A DNA stretch of 64,000 nucleotides. Origin: Ustilago trichophora (taxonomy: Eukaryota > Basidiomycota > Ustilaginomycetes > Ustilaginales > Ustilaginaceae). Below, one piece after another: positions 20,524 to 30,715 of this stretch. The stretch covers positions 496,001 through 560,000 of the forward strand of contig OOIN01000030.1 of the NCBI GenBank assembly GCA_900323505.1, written 5' to 3'. Below the pieces are notes generated by a model. The model ran no database searches. It had not been told where the DNA came from and saw nothing but the letters and a program-made list of their open reading frames with translations. Positions within the stretch are counted from its first letter, which is position 1. The number at the start of each line of letters is the position of its first letter. The translations under genes and the position numbers were made by a program.

Positions 20524-22249
20524 TTTTGGGATGTTTGGTTTGAGCCGTCTCACCCGGTAAGGCGGGCTCCGACTGCTGCAACGGATAGTTGGCTGTTTCG
20601 ACATACGGTGATTTCACGATGTACAGTCCTCACATAGCCCAGCACGGCCGATCCCTCTTTTCCTGTGTGCTGTGTCTTTTCTAAGTGACTTTTTAGTGAG
20701 TTGTCCGTGGCTCTCGAGATAGAATTGTTCAAGCCACGATCCTCCGGACTGATCGATATGGTCAAGAAAGCAACTCTGCAATCCACCAGCAAGGCACACT
20801 TAGGATGTGAAGAATCCCCAGATGCAGCTGCAGCGGGGGCCGATGTCACTCCCGTTGTCAACATTACGGTGGTTTCTTCATTCCAGGAAAGTATCTGTGT
20901 TACATTGCATCATTATCTTCCAGCAAGAGCTCTCAGAAGGGGCCTAGAACCACTAGCTCTTGCTGCTCCGCTATCAGCGACGACCGCAAAGGCCGAGATG
21001 ATCAAGGCAGCTTGTCGGCCCTAAGTGGCAAGGATAATGCATCATATCAACAAAATGAAAGCAACTGTGACGAGCCAACAAGAAGGAAAGCCGACGACGT
21101 CATGCTCTTCGCCTTTTGTTCCCACACCACGTTTGAGCATGGCAACCATTTAGTCGGCTCATGAAGCGCAATTTTCGGGTAGTTCCTATGTCTTGCAGGC
21201 ACATCGGCAAATTCAAGCTAGCCAGCGACCCAAAGCATCACCTCTTCTTACATCAATGCTCAACTCGACTCTGGATACTCGACATGGAGTAAGCAGCTGT
21301 AACATTGGAAGCGAGCTCTAAGACAGAAATCAGCGAGACCATGAGGGCCAGCGACTCAGGTGGTTATCCAATTGGCTCCTGTTGGATTGCAGCTGCGACA
21401 ACATCTTCCACGATCGCAATGCTGATGTACAAAGTTGTTGGGGAGCAGATTTACCGATGAGTGTCTCGAAAGCCCCCACTATCCCACTGGACGCCAAATT
21501 CTACAGCCATGAACAAATAAAATCCGAGCCAAAAGCAACAGATACCCGGCAAAGCAATTCTGTCAACCGCTGTCCTGTATCACAGGAAGCCTGCGTGGTC
21601 GAAGCTTTCTCCCACGGCCAGATCAAGGGTCGCCTACCTGGACGCGAGCAGCTTACTGCAGAGTCCAAGTTGCTCGAGAGCACCTTTCAATGATAACAAG
21701 TTCTCACGAGGGTGGGCCCTCTTGTGCGAGCTTTGTTGGTGAGAACTGGAAGCAGCTATAGAGCCGCAGAATCCTTCCAGTCTTCATTTTTCGGCATGTG
21801 CGTTTTCTTGCCGATCCGGGTGTCACTACGTGGTCCTAGGGTATTTCATCTTCGTCAGTCTCGAAGATCGGGCGACAACTCCTACATCATGGTCGCATGA
21901 GAAAGGGACAGGCAATCACATGGACAGACATCATCCAGTTCCAGCTGGGTGAATGGGGAATGAAGCGATCACAAGGAAGAGGTTTCTCAAAAGGCTCGTA
22001 TCAAAGACAGGACTGGAACCGGAGGAAGCGGCATAGGAGTTGGGCTTAGATGAACTGGAATCGATGGGAGAAATTAAAGCGAGACGGCGCGTAACTACCA
22101 GCTAGATCCTCCGAAAAGCTGTTGCTAGAGTGCACTAGTCAATCTAAGAATCGACAGTACGACGTGATCATGGTAATTCCGATAGTAAGGCGATTTCGGT
22201 CATCAAAAAAATACCCCCTCTTCCTGATTGCTTGTGCACTTCGGAATTG
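20524..22249. other. 1.7 kb without a recognisable gene
   Basis: Open frames of 60-107 codons occur on both strands (for example 20701-21024 and 21382-21693), none with a signal peptide, known domain or family motif. No repeat from elsewhere in the window was found here. It may hold decayed sequence. Confidence 0.4.
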
Positions 22250-22924
22250 TCAAGGTTGGAGAATGTGTCGAAAATTCTGAGCGAGACCCGAACTTCGCCC
22301 CAGCAACGGTAGCCTTGTATGTGCGTCCGGAGCGCCAGAAGCCTCGGCAAAGCCATAGAGCCCAATGCGCAGCTCGTTTCGAGGACTAGATGCCCGTCCA
22401 TTGGGTGGCATGTGCCTGACACCAAGAATAGCAAACGTCTGCTTTTGCTCATGGCCAGCAATGTTGGACATGCCCAGTCGTCGAAAGTCGTCCCTGTCAA
22501 GCAGCATGGCATAGACCTTGTGCGGATCTTCAGTCCGAGGCGGCGGATCAGGATGACTTAGGCGAAGATATCGTCTTCGCTTTGGCCCAGCATTCACCAT
22601 TTGCTTTCGAACAGCCCTAAGTAGGCCTTGTCTGTCAACGAGAGGCTTCACGGGTGTGACAACAGCCTCGGGGTACGTGAAAGATCTGAGGTTAAACTGT
22701 AGCTGACTGGCATCAGCTTGACGAACGCTGTCTTCAACATGAAAGTAGAGTATGATCGCTGGCAGGTCTTCATTCGGCGAATCACCAAGTACTGGTTTGG
22801 ATGCTAAAATGCTGCCGGGCAGATTGCCGTGCATAGCATTAGCGGCGGCAAGATGAAAATAGACGATGCTAAGGTATACAAAGTGGTGGGAAAAGACAAG
22901 AGGGACGGTATTGAGTCTGAGCAT
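22250..22924 (-). CDS. secreted array-family effector candidate (224 aa)
   Basis: Start at 22924 gives the signal peptide MLRLNTVPLVFSHHFVYLSI...AAANA; an ATG at 22945 adds seven residues. The core is well kept: RYLRLS, VYAMLL, TFAILGV and LYGFAEASG (compare LHGFAEASN in the 33.9-kb member). The C-terminal helix ends NFRHILQP. No cysteine in the protein. Basic patches (GPKRRRYLRL) precede the first motif. Function unknown. Confidence 0.8.
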   Translation of the reverse strand: MLRLNTVPLVFSHHFVYLSIVYFHLAAANAMHGNLPGSILASKPVLGDSPNEDLPAIILYFHVEDSVRQADASQLQFNLRSFTYPEAVVTPVKPLVDRQGLLRAVRKQMVNAGPKRRRYLRLSHPDPPPRTEDPHKVYAMLLDRDDFRRLGMSNIAGHEQKQTFAILGVRHMPPNGRASSPRNELRIGLYGFAEASGAPDAHTRLPLLGRSSGLAQNFRHILQP

Positions 22925-23680
22925 GGTTGGTTCGAAATCGCTCAATCTTGATTGAAATAAGGAGCTCTTATGGAAAGATGGTTGCAGGGTCGGCTGGTGA
23001 TGAGGGCTCGAACAGCTCTCATAATTTCAGTGCTTGTAATCCATCGCACGAGACATCGCTTCTTCTGCAACTCGTCCGCACTGACACTTGTAGAGTCAAT
23101 GCGTATAGTTGCTCGCGTCTGCCTGGAATGGAAAAAAAAAAAAAAAAAAAAAAAAAAAAAGCGATGATGACCTATTTCTGAGCTCGATCAAGTGGGACAA
23201 CTGGATGTGGTAAGCCTCGGCGATGCGATGGAGCTCTACCGCCGGAGCCTGGCATCGCACGTTGCTGCTACGCTTTTCCAACTACAATTTCTGGTGTTCA
23301 GAAAATCAGTACCACAGGCGACGTTGGCAGTAAGACCTGGTTGCTCGCTAATCATGTGAAGGGTGCCCATACAAAATTATATTCTCAGCAACGATGGGTG
23401 GATGAAGTTTTTTGAACTCGATGTCGCCCTTAAGGCTTGATGTGACTCTTCAGGTTTTGGCTTTGGCTATTCTGGTCTCGACTGAGATTCTGTTGGCCTG
23501 ACTCACTTCACGAAGTGGTAGAGAACCGAGTGTACTGCTTGGGCGGCAATCCTCGGAAGAGCAATCGATTACGTAGTCACGGGTCTTGAGTAGCTTCAAA
23601 ACTGTATTCTTAACGCAAAATTGAGCGCTTTAAGTTTCAGTTGAAGAGTAATGAGCCTAAGGGACATGATTGCAAGCTTT
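22925..23680. other. intergenic with a 29-base poly(A) run
   Basis: No gene seen. A run of 29 A (23132-23160) interrupts otherwise mixed sequence. It may be the tail of an old retroposed sequence or a slippage tract; there is no recognisable retroelement next to it. Confidence 0.5.
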
Positions 23681-24427
23681 TCAGGAGTGTAGTATCTCCG
23701 TCAGGCTTTGAACCTTGTTTCGGCCTTCTGTTATTCTGGGCATGCTTTCGTGCAAGGTACCTGCATCGGTCACATGAAGAAGACAATAGATTTCAGCCTG
23801 TGCCTGCACTCGCGGAATTACCGTTCGTGCAGCTTGAGTAGGGTGCGTGAGCTTGATGATGGCCAGTTTTTGAGAGTGACTTTCGCCAGCAAAGGTTCCG
23901 ACTTCTTTTCGATGGTATCCGAAGAACTTGTTGTTTGTTAAAGGTACCGCATGGACCGTAGCTGGTCCTTGCGAATGAATGAGCAAAAACTGTCTCCTCT
24001 CCGGGTCTTGGACCATTTGAGCATGGACAGTAGGGGCTATCCTTCGTAGACCATCGCTATTGAGCGGATGAACTGATACTTGGCTGTTAGGGTAGCCTAT
24101 ACCGTTGATCCTGACCCGGATGTGTCGAGCGTAATCATGAAGAACCGGTGATTTACCTTCAGTCACCAAAAGTTCTTGCGAAAACGGGACCGAGACTCTG
24201 CCTGTCTGTGGGGCAGTATTGCCTCCAACTGGAAATAATACTGCAGGTTGGTGGCCAGTGCCCGAGATGAGGGCAGGAGGGCGAGTCTGTGCTTCCGCAC
24301 CATTTCCACTAGCAAGTGTATCGGAACGACCTTGGGGAGTAGAAAATACATTTCCAGCAAGCACAATGCTCTCTTGGAGGAAGATGAGCACCAAAGGAAG
24401 GAAAGGTATCTGGCGGCAAAGCTGCAT
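23681..24427 (-). CDS. secreted array-family effector candidate (248 aa)
   Basis: The frame is open to 24508; the Met at 24427 starts the signal peptide MQLCRQIPFLPLVLIFLQES, so it is preferred. The core reads QFLLIHS, VHAVPL, LAIIKL and IYCLLHVTDAG, and the C-terminus is QSLTEILHS. The one cysteine in the fourth motif makes this the only array member with a cysteine in the mature protein. The first half is long and Thr/Pro/Gly-rich. Function unknown. Confidence 0.74.
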   Translation of the reverse strand: MQLCRQIPFLPLVLIFLQESIVLAGNVFSTPQGRSDTLASGNGAEAQTRPPALISGTGHQPAVLFPVGGNTAPQTGRVSVPFSQELLVTEGKSPVLHDYARHIRVRINGIGYPNSQVSVHPLNSDGLRRIAPTVHAQMVQDPERRQFLLIHSQGPATVHAVPLTNNKFFGYHRKEVGTFAGESHSQKLAIIKLTHPTQAARTVIPRVQAQAEIYCLLHVTDAGTLHESMPRITEGRNKVQSLTEILHS

Positions 24428-25132
24428 ACTGCAAATTCGGACCGTTTGTGAGCTTCTGAAGACCAGTGTGTAAAACGATAAGGCTTCTCCGCGAGTCACA
24501 GCTGCCATTTATCAGTACTGGTCACCTCAAATTGACAAGGTTAGAGACAAGGCCAAATCTAGGATAAAAGTGTCACGATTTGTACAGCCCAGCCTCATGA
24601 GCGCATATGGACATGGTCACTTCGTGAAAAAAGTCATAATTCCTTTTGAAAGACGATGACCTAAGATATCCAGCTTTCAATCGCACTTTGTCCAAACAAA
24701 TGAAGCAAATGAATCTCAGTTCTGGTCTCGAGCGTTGCTGGGGCTACGTTATCCCGTAGCTCTATTCAGAAACGATTTGCGTGAGTTTCAGAGAAAAGAG
24801 TTGGAGAAAGGTGGCTTTTGACCAAATCCACGGCAACGGTACCCAGACACCCTATGAATCTGACGCACTCTGAAGTCGAATCAAAGAGCAACCTGATCAC
24901 TCTCTCACGCCGCCCCGCATCGGTGGCCAGTCTTGCGCTGCTAAAATGGGAGAAAGACAGCGTTCTTGCTTCGCCCTTCTCACCGAGCAATTTCACCGAC
25001 ATGTTTTATTCTTTCCACCGAGATGTCTGAGTCAAGTACATTCGATCTTACCGCAATGTTGAGATACGCGCCTGTTGAATAGCTAGGCAACTGAGCGTGT
25101 GGACATCCGGGGTTTGCTCAAACAGTTGCAGG
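24428..25132. other. intergenic, nothing recognised
   Basis: Promoter side of the gene starting at 24427 and unassigned sequence up to the LTR at 25133. Short open frames only. Confidence 0.4.
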
Positions 25133-25447
25133 TGTTGGTCTGATGGTGGCACGGAGGGCCGGTTAGCGTGCATACACGCTAGCTTCTGGTAGAACGCCGG
25201 TTTGTATTCCTTGACAGTGAAAAGCGGTGAGTAAAGACAGTGATGATGGTGGTATGGAACACAGAGACAACGGAAGTGATGAACTGCTTTTGTTTTGTGC
25301 GATCTACCCTGTGAAAGATACACGGGACACTGCAGATAGGGCGTGGGCCCCTATCCTCCTCATCGGGTACCGGGCATATACGGCATGCCGGTACCTTGCA
25401 TGCCAGATCAGCCTGGTCGAGTCAATACAGCATACAGGCCTTCAACA
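25133..25447 (+). mobile_element. solo LTR, copy 3
   Basis: About 315 bp, TGTTGG...TTCAACA, belonging to a sub-variant shared with the truncated copy at 37.7 kb (both have ATCCTCCTCATCGGGTACC where other copies have CGCTTCTTCGGGTACC). The flanks GCAGG and TCTTT do not match, so a target duplication is absent or lost. Confidence 0.85.
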
Positions 25448-25970
25448 TCTTTGACCCACTATCGTCCCCGCCACCGAGTTCTTCACAGTATCGCAGCCTG
25501 GCTTCAGTATCCCTGATACCACAATACAAGGCAAAAAGGACAATGAGTTACAATACGAGCAGCACCTGTACGGCAAGCGAGCCAGAGATCCGTGTCAGTT
25601 CGACAGTACAATCTTGTCTCTGAAAGCACCAATATGGCGTCTGCATGATTGCCAGTGTTGAGTGAGCTGAGAATTGTGCTTGTCCATCAATTATCTGGGA
25701 CAGCCTTGTTCCCTAGTCATAGGAATCTGATAGACGCGCGGCCACCTAGAGGTGCCAGTGTGGTGTATAGTACCATTCACTAAATCTCACTCCCACGGTT
25801 TAAGGAGAGTAGACCACCTGCTTCACTACGAGAAAGCTCGTTCGCAGAAAGCGGTTTTGCTGCACGTTGAGGTCTCACAGCGAGCTATTCATAATCTGCT
25901 TTATGATGCCTGTGAGATTACTTGGGGATCATGATGTGCAAGGCCCCATGACCCCGTCGCAAACAACGCC
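25448..25970. other. spacer between two solo LTRs
   Basis: About 520 bp between LTR copies 3 and 4, which point the same way. It holds no retrotransposon domain. Because copy 4 has its own target duplication, the two are separate insertions rather than the ends of one element. Confidence 0.55.
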
Positions 25971-25975
25971 GGACC

Positions 25976-26285
25976 TGTTGATCTGATAGTGGCACGGGTG
26001 GCCGGTTAGTGCGCATACACGCTAGTTTTGGTAGAACGCAGGTTGTATTCCTCGACAGTGACGAACGGTAAGTAAAGACAGTGGTGGTGGTACGGAACAC
26101 AGAGACAACGGAGCTGACAAACTACTTTTGTTTTGAGCGATCTACCCTGTGAAAGACGAGACACGGGACATGCAGACAGGGCGTGGGCCCCTGTCGCTTC
26201 TTCGGGTACCGGGCATATCCAGTATGCCAGTACCATATATGCTGGGTCGGCCTGTCGAGCCGATATGGCATACAGACCTCCAACA
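25976..26285 (+). mobile_element. solo LTR, copy 4
   Basis: A 310-bp copy, TGTTGA...CCAACA, with the perfect 5-bp duplication GGACC (25971-25975 and 26286-26290). Same orientation as copies 1-3. Confidence 0.92.
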
Positions 26286-26290
26286 GGACC

Positions 26291-27438
26291 GGCTTCAAAA
26301 AGATACTGTTGAGAGTGGATTGACCTCACCCGAAACAAACTTTGCCCCTCATAATTTGAAAGCCGGCATCCGCTGGCCCAAGAGAACTCACTTTTCGCTA
26401 TCCGTTGTGATGCACCAGCTTGCGGGCTGGAAGCATAATTGAGCTCAAAGCCTTGAAGGCCTAGCCGCATGATCCTTATGCACTTGAAGTGGGGAAACAA
26501 TGCTTAGCCATGGCCCATAACGTGTCACCAGACCTGTTGTTTTCTCGACGAAAGTGAGCGAAGGACACTCTCGCTCTGATTGGGGCCATTGTGCCATGGC
26601 AACATCAATCCAACGACTCAATTAGATGGGAAGGAGTACCAACAGGTCTCAGCGCCCTTCATCGAACAGGTGTCAACGTCCTTCATCGAGGTAGATTCAC
26701 AATCAGCGACTCCCAAATGGAAAATTTTTTCGTAGTACGTGAAGCGGAGATGACGTGGATCTCCGGAACGTACTGTATTTCACGGGCTTGAGAGCTTTTC
26801 GCACCAATTGGAAAAGGTGACCCGACCCTGGTTCAAATATTTTCATTCCATGGTCGGCCAGCTTAAAGACAGAAACGAATCTGCTAAGAAAAGTCGACCG
26901 AAATGCGAAGACACTGTTGTTCGTTGGAACCCAGATCTCAACGCGAAGTTATGTTACTCGCTCCAGGGGAGCCCTGAAGCAAATATCCAAAGCCGGAACT
27001 GACTGCATGTTTGCCATTGTCATGGCCATCCAACAACGCTGGTCCGCCCACACTACAGTATCTATTTGCCCCCACAACAGTATATAATCTCCCACCCAAC
27101 GCACATTTGCCCACGCAACGGCACTTGTAGGCGAACTAGGCCGTGCTAACCTGCCCGCACAACAATGCACACAAAAGCGGTTATCTTTCCAACCGCGCAT
27201 GCTTACCAACGTGGCATCACCTTCGATTGCGGCTCAAATGAGTCCTTCCGGCAGGTAAGATTTTAGGGAGGCATTCTTGAACGAGATTCCAGGCTCAGAG
27301 CAGTCCTCACACACAAAGACTCAATAATCCTTGAGTTGACACGGCGCCAGTACCGGTATGATGCAGCTTCACCGAACCACAAATTGGGCTTGTAGATAGA
27401 GCTGCAGATCCATGAGCTACTGACGTTGTGGGTATCAA
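26291..27438. other. 1.1 kb without a recognisable gene
   Basis: Open frames below 100 codons with no support. Around 27035-27170 there is a loose repetition of short CCCACACAACAGTA-like and GCCCACGCAACG-like units, too degenerate to call a tandem repeat. Confidence 0.4.
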
Positions 27439-27440
27439 AA

Positions 27441-27448
27441 GGTATAAA
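27441..27448 (+). promoter_or_regulatory. TATA box upstream of the spliced secreted gene
   Basis: GGTATAAATAC lies 83-90 nt upstream of the ATG at 27531, an appropriate place for a core promoter with a short leader. Confidence 0.55.
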
Positions 27449-27530
27449 TACAATCTTTCATTCCTGACAGCTTCTCGAACCAAATCGTTCCCCCATTCGC
27501 TCCTTCCTCACGTAGAAGTCTAGCAGAAAG

Positions 27531-28073
27531 ATGTTTAAGCTCACCAAGGGTCTCTTTTTTTGGACGCTGATCGTGCTGATCACTCAGTACGTCAAGGCGT
27601 ATGTTATGCCAGACAATGCAATCATCTGGAAAGCTGGTCAGACGACCAGAAACATTCAAAAAAACATTCGGACGTTACTGGAGGTCGGATACAACGCTCA
27701 AATTCAGCGTAAGCACTTTCAACCTGTACGGAGAAGATTGACGATTTTCCACCCATCTTACCGACCGTTTGTCGCTTCTCATCTCATACCTACTGCAGGA
27801 GGCCAACCTGCGCCTGCTCTGATTGCTGGAGCTCCACAGGCATTCGAACAGCACATCATTACACACAACCGATTTGGTAAGAAGTTCTAATAGTGGCAGA
27901 TACGTTGAGAATACAGGCGCTGAATGTTGTACTCTTTTGTTTCCTAATTTACAGGCCGGGCTCAGGATATCACTGGACTAGAGTTCAACACCTGGTATCA
28001 CACATGGGCCTCCCAGCTCAGACGAAATTATCAGGCAGCTCAACGGGGTGGATCTTCGGCTGGTCGGGGCTGA
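27531..28073 (+). CDS. small secreted protein of unknown family, one intron (154 aa)
   Basis: Join 27531-27876 and 27955-28073. The signal peptide is MFKLTKGLFFWTLIVLITQY then VKA. The donor GTAAGA at 27877 and acceptor TTTACAG ending at 27954 define a 78-nt intron; without splicing the frame stops eight codons after the exon border. Splicing adds about 39 residues, including DITGLEFNTWYHTWASQLRR, and ends in a Gly/Ser/Arg tail. The mature protein is basic and cysteine-free. It does not have the array-family motifs. It may be an effector of another family; I do not recognise it. Confidence 0.75.
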
Positions 28074-28273
28074 AGAAAGGCTTTATTGAAGCATGTTTCC
28101 GGACGGAGACTGGCCAATGAAGTAGCTCCCTCATTCTCGATTGTCCGAGAAGGGTCGTTGTCTTGAATACGCTTGCCCACAGTACTTTCCATGTTCTGTC
28201 TTGCCATCTCACTCTCTATCTCTGCGATAACTCAGACTTTACAGCAAGATAGTGGGATATAAATTTCAAACAA

Positions 28274-28591
28274 TCCCGGCTGAGCATCCTGTCTTGAGCA
28301 TATTGGAATTTGGTTGTGATTGCGGCTGGGCTTGTGAGGCCTGAAGCTTGATGAGGTTCTCAACCCGCCGTAAGGGGGCCGGTCGAGCGCAAAGGGTGAG
28401 CAACAAGAACACGGGAGGGAGTACAGGGTGGGAAAGAAACAACTGAGCTCGCTAGGCAAGGCCTAGCGAAAGGTAGAGGATGATAGTACTGAAGAAGAAT
28501 AACATGGATGAACAACATAGAGACGTAATTGAGTGGGTGACATGGCGAGCTCTGCTTGCTCAGATGCTCTTGCCCTGTAGCACGAGTTGTA
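28274..28591 (-). mobile_element. terminal remnant of YR retroelement family 1 (A-spacer-B)
   Basis: On the plus strand it begins CCCGGCTGAGCATCCTG (B), passes GTGAGGCCTGAAGCTTGATGAGG, the spacer with GGCCGGTCGAGCGCAAAGG, then CGCTAGGCAAGGCCTAGCG and ends GTAGCACGAGTTGT (A). The order equals the outer end of YR element 1 in the same orientation. No ORF. Diverged, so older than element 1. Confidence 0.85.
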
Positions 28592-28737
28592 GGAAAGGAA
28601 ACTCGGAGGTGGCAAGGGATGATGAGATATGCTACTTCTTGTAGTGGAATACAGAAAAAGTCAGCGAGGGCCGACGTGAACATCAAGGCGGACAGCAGGG
28701 ATGCTGACAGAGTCTGAACTCAGACCTCAATGCATCG

Positions 28738-29349
28738 TTATCTTGGCGAGACGGAGCCCCCCCTCCAAGAAGGGGGTCTGAGGAGGCTGAGCTCACGCAG
28801 CAGCTCATCCATCTTGAGAGCAACACCAGGCTGTAAGTAAAGGTCAGGCTTCCACGTACTCATCGCAGGCTTGATGTTCTCGGGACTCGAAATTTCAACA
28901 TAGCCGTGAAGGTGCATCGGGCCTTTCTGGTGCTTCGATAAAAGCGCAAAGACTTGTGAGCCGTCTGTACGAATCTGACCCGTAACAGGAGTGGTGAAGA
29001 CCATATCTAGCTGGCCGAAACGGGAGTGACCCATGAAGTAGAAGCGGGCTGCATTGCGGTCGTGATATATGTCATGAACAAGGTCAGTCACCGAGATAGG
29101 AGGAGTGGTGAGACTACGGACAGTGATATGTGGCAGCTGAAGTCTATCGTTCAGTAGCTCGCGGAGCCTTTGAGCATACGTATCGTGCCTGTCAGTTTCA
29201 GCCACCATATGGGATAGCCTCGCATAGAAGGGCCGCGGTCGGCGTAGCGAACGTTGAACACCAAAATCATCGGCGGAGGAGGCATCTTTCGTTGCGAAAA
29301 CGGTGGAAACCAGAAGCAGCAGGCTGATTGCGAAGGCTGACACTGTCAT
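28738..29349 (-). CDS. secreted array-family effector candidate (203 aa)
   Basis: The frame is open to 29448; the Met at 29349 opens on MTVSAFAISLLLLVSTVFA, a typical signal peptide. The core is RFYFMG, DMVFTTPV, VFALLS and LHGYVEISS, followed by GVALKMDELLREL as the C-terminal helix and a short Gly/Ser/Arg tail. The first half is Arg-rich. No cysteine in the mature part. A GGATATAAGA box lies about 75 nt upstream (29421-29430). Function unknown. Confidence 0.79.
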   Translation of the reverse strand: MTVSAFAISLLLLVSTVFATKDASSADDFGVQRSLRRPRPFYARLSHMVAETDRHDTYAQRLRELLNDRLQLPHITVRSLTTPPISVTDLVHDIYHDRNAARFYFMGHSRFGQLDMVFTTPVTGQIRTDGSQVFALLSKHQKGPMHLHGYVEISSPENIKPAMSTWKPDLYLQPGVALKMDELLRELSLLRPPSWRGGSVSPR

Positions 29350-29420
29350 AATTAGAATGGCAGACAATGACGGGATTTTGATGCAGCCTTTAATGTCTAA
29401 GTTTGCCCACCGACGACCTT

Positions 29421-29430
29421 TCTTATATCC
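29421..29430 (-). promoter_or_regulatory. TATA-like box GGATATAAGA
   Basis: Lies 72-81 nt upstream of the start codon at 29349 on the coding strand. Confidence 0.5.
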
Positions 29431-29795
29431 CTTTGATCGTCTCAACATTTGACTTGACCGTATATTTTGAGGGGCTCGCTAGTTTCTGTTCCTCGATACG
29501 CTTCGAAAAAGATGAATCTGTGCGTCCGAGCCTTCCAGGCCAACTTCTCATCTCGAGGGAATCGGAGCATAAGCCTGAACGACGAACTCAATCATCTCTG
29601 TTTTCCACGACTTGATCCAAGAAGCCGCTCGGATCATAAATGAGGTAGTTTCGGAGTCAGGTGAGCATACAGTCACGGCAGCTCGCCTTTCGGTCCGAGC
29701 AAATTGAGGACCCTCTGTCATTTTCATCTCAGCGATGCTCATTCGGACCGCAGCTAATCGTGGCGAAAGTCGAAAATTTCGAACACAAAGACCCT
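29431..29795. other. intergenic, nothing recognised
   Basis: Between the promoter of the 28.7-kb gene and the effector fragment at 29.8 kb. No supported open frame. Confidence 0.4.
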
Positions 29796-30420
29796 TCATA
29801 GCGGAATTTTAAGAGCAGCCAGATGATCGAAAATCTCTTCGATGCTGAGCACGCGTCCACTCTTGATGCTGTCGCTGTGAGGCTCTCCGCGCTCTGCCAG
29901 CTTTACCAGTACCCCTCCTCCTGGATGAACAGAGACGAACCCATGGGATACGACATGTGTTGGAAGCCCGTGTGTTGTATCGGCTCGGTCGTGGCCGATC
30001 CAGCATATATGGTACCTGCATACTGGATATGCCCGGTACCCGATGAAGCGATAGGGGCCCACGCCCTATCTGCATGTCCCGTGTCTCTTTCACAGGGTAG
30101 TTCGCACAAAACAAAAGTAGTTCATCAGTCCCGTTTGTCTCTGTATTCCATACCACCATCATCACTGTCTTTACTCACCGCTTCGTCACTGTCGAGGAAT
30201 ACAAACCTGCGTTCTACCAAACTAGCGTATATGCGCACCAACCGGCCACCTGTGCCACCATCAGACCAACACCACCATCGTGGGAGTATGTACGAATTCG
30301 ACTCGTGCGACTACGACGGTGTCTTCACTCATGTGGCCCTGGAGGAAATTGTGATCCCACCGAGCAGAGACGATCATGGGATAGCGAAGGATCAAGATAC
30401 GCTGCAGCAGTCAGCCTAAC
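29796..30420 (-). pseudogene. array-family effector relic, interrupted by an LTR and lacking its 5' part
   Basis: The segment 29957-29796 encodes a family C-terminus on the minus strand (VVSHGFVSVHPGG in the fourth motif, GRVLSIEEIFDHL in the last helix, then a stop). An inverted solo LTR occupies 29958-30271. Beyond it, 30272-30412 continues with TVVVARVEFVHTP and MIVSARW, which fit the third-strand region, until an in-frame stop near 30414. No signal peptide or start is left. The LTR alone does not explain the loss of the 5' half. Confidence 0.65.
29958..30271 (-). mobile_element. solo LTR, copy 5 (inverted)
   Basis: A 314-bp copy in reverse orientation, TGTTGG...CCAACA, with a GGTACC inverted repeat. 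Flanking pentamers ACATG and CCACC differ, so there is no target duplication; the insertion was either rearranged later or accompanied by a deletion in the surrounding effector relic. Confidence 0.9.
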
Positions 30421-30715
30421 GACTCAACAGGGATTCATTCTATGTTTGCCTTAAAGCATACAGCCGCATGAGCACCGCAATAACGAGGCTTGAAGGGTGA
30501 CCTCTATAGTGCCAATAGGTTCTATGAGCACATGTTTCATGCCAAAGTAAAGAGGCGCAAAAAATAGATAAGATGAGGCCACTACACTGTGAAGCATTTT
30601 TTTTCGCAAGACTGCAGTAGAAAGCAGGTCCGCTTAAGAGCCTTGTCGGAACGCAGCCACGAGCTGAGCTTCATACAGTCTGTCTGTTAGAAGCGTCCAT
30701 GTTAACCATTTCCCT
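30421..30715. other. intergenic, nothing recognised
   Basis: Short spacer with a TTTTTTTTCGC tract near 30598. No open frame of note. Confidence 0.4.

Noticed and set aside
25133..26285. LTR copies 3 and 4 as the two ends of one retrotransposon
   Set aside because: Copy 4 has its own perfect target duplication, copy 3 belongs to another sub-variant, and the 520 bp between them has no retrotransposon domain.
27035..27170. Possible CRISPR-like or tandem array of CCCACACAACAG-type units
   Set aside because: Units are irregular in sequence and spacing and the genome is eukaryotic.
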